Shown: piece by piece, positions 5,670-9,673 of the stretch
Position numbering within the stretch: position 1 is the stretch's first letter
Layout: each line of letters begins with the position of its first letter
Source: an uncultured Hungatella sp.
GTDB lineage: Bacteria > Bacillota > Clostridia > Lachnospirales > Lachnospiraceae
Direction of reading: 5' to 3'
NCBI GenBank assembly: GCA_910586845.1
Contig: CAJUJV010000018.1
Span: 27,291-36,963 of the forward strand
DNA length: 9,673 nucleotides
The notes under the pieces: model-generated
Seen by the model: only the letters and a program-made list of their open reading frames with translations
What the model was told of the DNA's origin: nothing
Databases searched by the model: none
Translations under genes and position numbers: made by a program

Positions 5670-6470
5670 TTATCCGGCCCTTCCTGTCCTCTGATTCAGG
5701 GAAAAGATCCTCTCCGTATTCTCCCTGGCACATCGGATCAGGTCTTCCTCCGGCACTTTCATGTATTTTGCCAGTTCTCTGACCACATAGACGATGTTCT
5801 GAGGAACATTGGTCCTCTCCAGTCCGGGTATATTCCTGGGCGTAAGATAGGGGGCATCCGTCTCCACCAGGATCCTGTCAAGGGGGATCATCTTCACGGC
5901 TTCTCTCAGCTCTTTCGCTCTTCTGTCATCACAGATCCACCCGGTGATGCCGATGGAAAATCCCATGGAAAGATACTGTTCCAGTACTGTTTTATTTCCT
6001 GTAAAACAGTGAACCACAGACCTTTTACAGATATCCGGGTGCTTTTTAAATCTCTTTATGAAATCTGCAGATGCGCTGCGCTCATGAAGAAACAGGGGCT
6101 TTTCTAATCTCTCAGCCAGCACGATATGCTTTTCCAGACATCGGATCTGATTCTCTTTTGCGGAGAACATACGGTCGAAATCAAGGCCGCACTCTCCCAC
6201 CGCCACAATCTTCGGATTATTTTTTATGATTTTCTCCATCTGGTCAAAATCTTCCTGTCCCGCGGAATCGGCGTTGTGGGGATGGATTCCCGCTGTGCCA
6301 TAGACCTGATGATTCTTTGTAAAGGAATCAATCTTTTGATTCTCTTTTGGGTCCGTACCTGTGAGAATACACAGGACTTCTGCCCTCCCGGCGTCTGCAA
6401 TGATCTTTTCCGGATCCGGAAACTGCCTGCAGAACAGATTTAACCCGATATCATAATATGTTACTGCCAT
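5670..6470 (-). CDS. tatD: TatD-type metal-dependent deoxyribonuclease
   Basis: Metal-dependent hydrolase of the TatD family, known from E. coli as a 3'-5' exonuclease on single-stranded DNA and RNA, cytoplasmic. Residues begin MAVTYYDIGLNLFCRQF, and DIGxNL together with GITGWICDDRR (174-184) matches E. coli TatD itself (DIGVNL, GITGWVCDERR) rather than the YcfH/YabD branch usual in Bacillota. Metal and active-site positions are present: GIHPH (61-65), Glu93 in GECGLD, His129, His154 in HCFTG, and Asp205 in ETDAPY. Length is 266 residues, as expected. An ATG 16 codons upstream (6518) would overlap the radical SAM gene and lacks a ribosome site, while the chosen ATG at 6470 has AAGGA six bases upstream. 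It sits 25 bp behind the radical SAM gene in the same operon. A GCCGG/CCGGC hairpin overlaps its stop but no T-run follows on this strand. Confidence 0.95.
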   Translation of the reverse strand: MAVTYYDIGLNLFCRQFPDPEKIIADAGRAEVLCILTGTDPKENQKIDSFTKNHQVYGTAGIHPHNADSAGQEDFDQMEKIIKNNPKIVAVGECGLDFDRMFSAKENQIRCLEKHIVLAERLEKPLFLHERSASADFIKRFKKHPDICKRSVVHCFTGNKTVLEQYLSMGFSIGITGWICDDRRAKELREAVKMIPLDRILVETDAPYLTPRNIPGLERTNVPQNIVYVVRELAKYMKVPEEDLIRCARENTERIFSLNQRTGRAG

Positions 6471-6495
6471 CTGAATTCCTTCCTCTGTGTTTCTG

Positions 6496-7329
6496 TCAGC
6501 AATTTCCCACAAATACATACTTCAAATATTTTCTGGCCCGGTCCGCCAGTTCATAGACTTTTGCCGTATCCGTGGCCTCTCTGTCTGTCATGTGATACCT
6601 GGGGAAAAATCTGGTTACATGAAGGGGAATCTCTCTTCCCACAGATCCGATCCACATAGCCTCCTGTTCCATTTCTTCCGGGGAATCATTCTCCCCCGGC
6701 ACGATCAGGGTGGTAAGCTCCACATGGCAGGAAAGGGCCGCCCGCGTGATGAATTCTTTCACAATTTCCAGATCACCCCCAAGCCTGCGGTAGTATTCCT
6801 GGCCAAAACCCTTCAGATCAATATTCATGGCATCCACATAGGGAAGCAGTTCCTCCAGTACTTCTAAAGATGCACTTCCGTTTGTCACCAGAATATTGTT
6901 CATCCCCTTTTCCTTCACCAGCCGGGCCGTGTCCCGCACATACTCCCATCCTACCAGAGGCTCATTGTAGGTAAACGCCAGTCCTGTATTGCCAAAATCT
7001 CTGAGCTGGAAAGCCTTGTACGCCAGAACCTCCGGGCTGATGTCAGCGGTCTCGGGAAGATTTCCGGCCTGCCCGGCCATGGAGATCTGATGGTTCTGGC
7101 AAAAGGGACATCTCAGATTGCAGCCGTAGCTTCCGACAGACAAAACGAGACTGCCCGGTTTAAACATTTTTAAAGGTTTCTTCTCAACGGGATCCAGGGC
7201 CAGGGAAGTTACTTTTCCGTAATTGCCGCACAGGATCCTTCCGCCTTCATTCTTTCTGGCTCTACAGAGCCCGGTCTGCCCTTCTTCCAGGCAGCAATGA
7301 TGCATACAAACCTGACAAACCGCTTTCAT
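6496..7329 (-). CDS. amrS: AmmeMemoRadiSam system radical SAM enzyme (AmrS)
   Basis: Radical SAM protein with a [4Fe-4S] cluster held by CNLRCPFCQ (Cys70, Cys74, Cys77). The N-terminus has an additional cysteine group (Cys5, Cys8, Cys12/13, Cys22) followed by GLCRAR, and the signature DPVEKKPLKMFKPG (46-59), both diagnostic of the PflA-related AmrS family. Further landmarks are the YNEPL motif around residue 120 and TNGSA. 277 residues is slightly short of the common 330 or so, with the loss mainly in the C-terminal tail, but the core is complete. ATG at 7329 follows AGGAGAGAAG. It starts 11 bp after the fused Memo-AMMECR1 gene, as in many genomes where these genes travel together. The reaction and substrate are not established; by analogy it may generate a radical or modify a protein or small molecule together with its partners. 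Confidence 0.94.
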   Translation of the reverse strand: MKAVCQVCMHHCCLEEGQTGLCRARKNEGGRILCGNYGKVTSLALDPVEKKPLKMFKPGSLVLSVGSYGCNLRCPFCQNHQISMAGQAGNLPETADISPEVLAYKAFQLRDFGNTGLAFTYNEPLVGWEYVRDTARLVKEKGMNNILVTNGSASLEVLEELLPYVDAMNIDLKGFGQEYYRRLGGDLEIVKEFITRAALSCHVELTTLIVPGENDSPEEMEQEAMWIGSVGREIPLHVTRFFPRYHMTDREATDTAKVYELADRARKYLKYVFVGNC

Positions 7330-7340
7330 GATCTTCTCTC

Positions 7341-8735
7341 CTAATGATGACGTACCACTTCAAATCTCTCAAGTTCCACGGTTTCTTCTTCCCTGATTCC
7401 TGCCTTCTGCTTCGCTATGGCGATCTGCTGATCCACCGTGTCCACGCCGTCTAAGTCAGGCAGCAAAAGCCCTCTTCTCATACCGTTTGTCACGATGACC
7501 CCATACCGTTTCACATCCAGTTCCCCGGGCGAGTCTATTTTTTCCGCTTTCCCAAGCACGTCTACGCTGATGGTAAGCCGGTCCAGTTCCCCCGGCTCTA
7601 TGGGAGAAAATCTGGGATCCCGGCAGCAGGCGCTGACCGCGTTCTGGATGATCTCTTCGGCCAGACAAGCCTGCACTGCCTGAATGGTTCCGATGCATCC
7701 TCTCAGCTGTCCGTCTTTTTTGACAGAGACAAAGGCCCCTGCTCTTAAGTCGTACAGTTCATCAGGAAGCTCCCCGGGGACAGCCAGGATCCTCCCCGTC
7801 TTAACATAGGTCTCTATGGTCCTGCGGGCCAGTTTTACATATCCGTCCTCCCGGGCCCTGAGAGCCGTGAGGCGTTCCCGTTCTTTTATCTCATACTGAT
7901 TCAGAAAATCTCTGTCCGGATCCCTGCCGGTCACCTCATAGGTACAGATGCCGTAGCCCACTCCAAAGGGTCCCTCATAGGAGAGTCTTTCCGTCTTCAC
8001 TGCCAGACGGTCCAGGGTTCCCGCCATGATGGTAAAGGACCGGTGCCCGCACTCTCCTGCCTTCTCGCAGAGCTCCCCGGAAAATTCCAGCAGCTCTCCG
8101 AAGGCTCCCCGCTCCATCACATCCATGATCCGGCTGTCGTATTCCGGCCCTTCTTCCCGAAACCCGTAAGGTCCTTCTTCCTTCAGTCTGTGGGACAGGT
8201 CTCCGCTGGCGATGACGACTGCATTTCTGCCCAGGATCTGCGCCGTCTCCTGGATACACTGCCCCAGCTCGTAGTGGGCCGTAAGAGGAAGCCCGGACAG
8301 GCCGATCCTCACCAGCTTATAATCTTTCCAGTACTGATCCACGAAATACAGAGGCACCATGGTCCCATGGTCCAGATCCCGGTCCTGTCTGCCCCGGACT
8401 CCCAGGGTTCCTGCTGCCAGCCCCTGAGCCTGGGCCTGAATGCAGAGTTCATCCACAAACTCGGTATCGTAGGAAACTTCTATGCTCACCTGTCCGGCTC
8501 CGAACCGGCCGAAATCTCCCACAGCTCCTTCTCCCGGCGATATGTGAAAATAATCCGCGTACATAATCTGATGGGGAGAAAGGACCACTATGGTATCCGG
8601 TTTAAGGCTTCCGATCTTCCCCGCTGCCTTTCTGTATGCATCGACGGTACTCTGGACTGCCGCCTCTGCCCCTCTGCCGATATCCGGCACGATAAGAGGC
8701 GGATGAGGAACCATGTATGCTGCTGAAACGGCCAT
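7341..8735 (-). CDS. Fused Memo-like / AMMECR1 protein (AmmeMemoRadiSam proteins B and A)
   Basis: Two domains in one 464-residue protein. Residues 1-270 are a Memo/LigB-type class III extradiol dioxygenase fold, with candidate metal or active-site residues in VPHPPLIVP (His11), LSPH (His55), DHGTMVP (122-128) and SGDLSH (177-182). Residues about 296-464 are AMMECR1, with its hallmark LRGCIGT at 344-350. The human homologues MEMO1 and AMMECR1 are separate proteins; in prokaryotes they are often adjacent or fused and linked to AmrS. The enzymatic role, if any, is unknown; the Memo part lacks proven dioxygenase activity in the family. ATG at 8735 has a strong AAAGGAGGG site and a promoter 36-64 bp upstream. 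The gene heads the operon with AmrS and TatD. Confidence 0.95.
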   Translation of the reverse strand: MAVSAAYMVPHPPLIVPDIGRGAEAAVQSTVDAYRKAAGKIGSLKPDTIVVLSPHQIMYADYFHISPGEGAVGDFGRFGAGQVSIEVSYDTEFVDELCIQAQAQGLAAGTLGVRGRQDRDLDHGTMVPLYFVDQYWKDYKLVRIGLSGLPLTAHYELGQCIQETAQILGRNAVVIASGDLSHRLKEEGPYGFREEGPEYDSRIMDVMERGAFGELLEFSGELCEKAGECGHRSFTIMAGTLDRLAVKTERLSYEGPFGVGYGICTYEVTGRDPDRDFLNQYEIKERERLTALRAREDGYVKLARRTIETYVKTGRILAVPGELPDELYDLRAGAFVSVKKDGQLRGCIGTIQAVQACLAEEIIQNAVSACCRDPRFSPIEPGELDRLTISVDVLGKAEKIDSPGELDVKRYGVIVTNGMRRGLLLPDLDGVDTVDQQIAIAKQKAGIREEETVELERFEVVRHH

Positions 8736-8770
8736 AACAAACCCTCCTTTTCTGCTGTTTTGTCATTTCC

Positions 8771-8799
8771 ATTATACCGGATATCCGAAAAAAAATCAT
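8771..8799 (-). promoter_or_regulatory. Promoter of the Memo-AMMECR1 / amrS / tatD operon
   Basis: Minus strand consensus -10 TATAAT at 8771-8776, with a 17-bp spacer and a poor -35 (ATGATT, 8794-8799). Predicted start near 8764, leader about 29 nt. The spacer contains the palindrome CGGATATCCG (8778-8787), which could bind a regulator. A T8 run immediately upstream may mark the end of carB transcription but no convincing stem precedes it. Confidence 0.6.
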
Positions 8800-9001
8800 C
8801 CGATGTTTTTCACACGATACCTTCGGGTTCTTGCGCTTTTCCTGTTTTATATATATAGAAAATACCCGGCGAGCTTACCAACGCCCAGAGGCGGGTCCGC
8901 AACTACGCTTATCTGCCGAACATGACAGCCGGTGAGCCTGATGTCAGTGCAAAACTGCTGAAAGAACCGGAAAACAACTCGGAATATCCAGAACCGAATA
9001 C
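8800..9001. other. Unassigned spacer between carB and the Memo operon
   Basis: The whole gap is 266 bp. The part nearest carB has a base composition like coding sequence. On the plus strand a frame is open from 8859 (after TAG at 8856) to 9134 without an early start codon, reading KIPGELTNAQRRVRNYAYLP and onward and running antisense into the end of carB. I do not recognise it, nor any riboswitch or tRNA. It may be a remnant of a lost gene. Confidence 0.3.
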
Positions 9002-9673
9002 TCAGTTTATAACCGCAATCTGCGGGGTGGTCTCCTCCAGAACATCCAGCACGATCCGCGCCGTGTCTATGGAAGTAAACATAGTCACACCGTTTTGTAC
9101 AGCACACTGCCGTATTTCCACTCCGTCCTCATAGTGGACGCCGGACAGCACGGCGCGGGTATTGATGATGTAGCTGACATAACCGGCCCGGATGGAGTCC
9201 AGTATCTCCTGGCTGCCCTCGCTGATTTTTCTCCGCACCCTGGTCCGGATCCCGTGCTTTTTCAGAAATTCCGCCGTTCCGACGGTGGCCTCAATATTGA
9301 ACCCCAGCTGGTAAAAACGTCTCACCAGAGGAAGAGCCTCCTCCTTATCCTCGTCCGCCAGAGTGACCATGACAGTCCCGTAATCTTTCATCTTGACACC
9401 TGACGCCTGGAGTGCTTTGTAGAGAGCCCGGTTCAGACGCCTGTCATATCCCATGGCTTCCCCGGTGGATTTCATCTCCGGAGACAGGCAGGCGTCCATG
9501 CCCGTCAGCTTGGCAAAGGAGAATGCAGGCGCTTTCACATACCACCAGGTCTTCTCCGGCAGAATCATCTCCCGGATCCCCTGCTGCTCCAGGCTGTGCC
9601 CTGCCATCGCCTTTACAGCCATGGCCACCAGGCTGCAGCCGGTAGACTTTGAAAGGAAGGGTACGCTCCGGGA
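9002..9673 (-). CDS. carB: Carbamoyl-phosphate synthase large subunit, C-terminal part (5' end beyond window)
   Basis: Catalyses formation of carbamoyl phosphate from bicarbonate, ammonia (from the small subunit's glutamine) and two ATP, for pyrimidine and arginine synthesis. Only the last 223 residues of about 1060-1070 are visible. They open with SRSVPFLSKSTGCSLVAMAVKAM, the conserved end of the second ATP-grasp unit, followed by FSFAKLTGMDACLSPEMKSTGEAMGYD, which is diagnostic of CarB. From about YGTVMVTLADEDKEEALPL to the end is the methylglyoxal-synthase-like allosteric domain, which in relatives binds UMP, IMP or ornithine effectors. The stop is TGA at 9002. The following genes are separated by 266 bp and have their own promoter, so carB is probably the last gene of its operon. 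Nothing unusual is seen in the visible portion. Confidence 0.97.
   Translation of the reverse strand, partial: SRSVPFLSKSTGCSLVAMAVKAMAGHSLEQQGIREMILPEKTWWYVKAPAFSFAKLTGMDACLSPEMKSTGEAMGYDRRLNRALYKALQASGVKMKDYGTVMVTLADEDKEEALPLVRRFYQLGFNIEATVGTAEFLKKHGIRTRVRRKISEGSQEILDSIRAGYVSYIINTRAVLSGVHYEDGVEIRQCAVQNGVTMFTSIDTARIVLDVLEETTPQIAVIN

Noticed and set aside
5656..5678. GCCGG...CCGGC hairpin over the tatD stop as a terminator
   Set aside because: On the transcribed strand it is followed by AGAAGAAAAAGAC, with no T-run, so it is not a standard intrinsic terminator.
5986..6010. Perfect 9-bp inverted repeat ACTGTTTTA / TAAAACAGT with 7-bp spacer
   Set aside because: Lies inside conserved tatD codons (FTGNKTVLEQ). 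A repeat of this size is expected about once by chance in a window this long, and it does not match the operator dyads.
8880..8925. ZTP/pfl riboswitch, suggested by CCGCCTCTGGGC on the minus strand
   Set aside because: The conserved CCGCCTGGGC core is interrupted by two bases, the other conserved parts are absent, and the downstream genes are not one-carbon or purine genes.
1..9673. CRISPR array, tRNA, rRNA, insertion sequence or prophage elements
   Set aside because: No regularly spaced repeats, no tRNA-like cloverleaf sequence and no transposase or integrase motifs were found on either strand.

Overview
All genes here lie on the minus strand, read from high to low coordinates. The gene families (CelB-type PTS permease, RpiR regulator, Gfo/Idh/MocA dehydrogenases, a fused Memo-AMMECR1 protein beside an AmrS radical SAM enzyme), the strong AGGAGG-type ribosome sites, the moderate GC content and the GC-rich third codon positions suggest a gut-type Clostridia (Lachnospiraceae-like) Bacillota chromosome. 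This is inference; there is no rRNA or species marker.

Right part (about 9673 to 5670): the 3' end of carB (carbamoyl-phosphate synthase large subunit) comes first. After a 266-bp gap with one good promoter comes a compact operon: a fused Memo-like/AMMECR1 protein, the AmrS radical SAM enzyme, and a TatD-type metal-dependent deoxyribonuclease. The first two are the whole 'AmmeMemoRadiSam' set, a widely conserved group without a settled biochemical role.

Left part (about 5537 to 1): a beta-glucoside/oligosaccharide PTS locus. An RpiR-family sugar-phosphate regulator is followed by two overlapping Gfo/Idh/MocA oxidoreductases, a CelB-type PTS EIIC permease and a GH1 (probably 6-phospho-beta-glucosidase) gene that runs off the left edge. 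No EIIA or EIIB gene is visible, so these must be encoded elsewhere.

The most striking non-coding signal is a duplicated control architecture. Two 17-bp dyads of the form ATAAAAC-NNN-GTTTTAT, with centres exactly 43 bp apart, sit in front of the first oxidoreductase, and a second pair with the identical 43-bp spacing sits in front of the EIIC gene. Each pair lies 19-20 bp upstream of an extended -10 box (TGnTATACT) that lacks a good -35. This is most simply a paired operator for the neighbouring RpiR protein.

Both oxidoreductases look damaged. The first lacks about 35-40 residues of its Rossmann fold. The second loses its C-terminal domain exactly at a GC-rich hairpin and then stays open, in frame, through the EIIC promoter region into the EIIC gene. 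The locus is either decaying, misassembled, or carries an unusual dehydrogenase-permease fusion.
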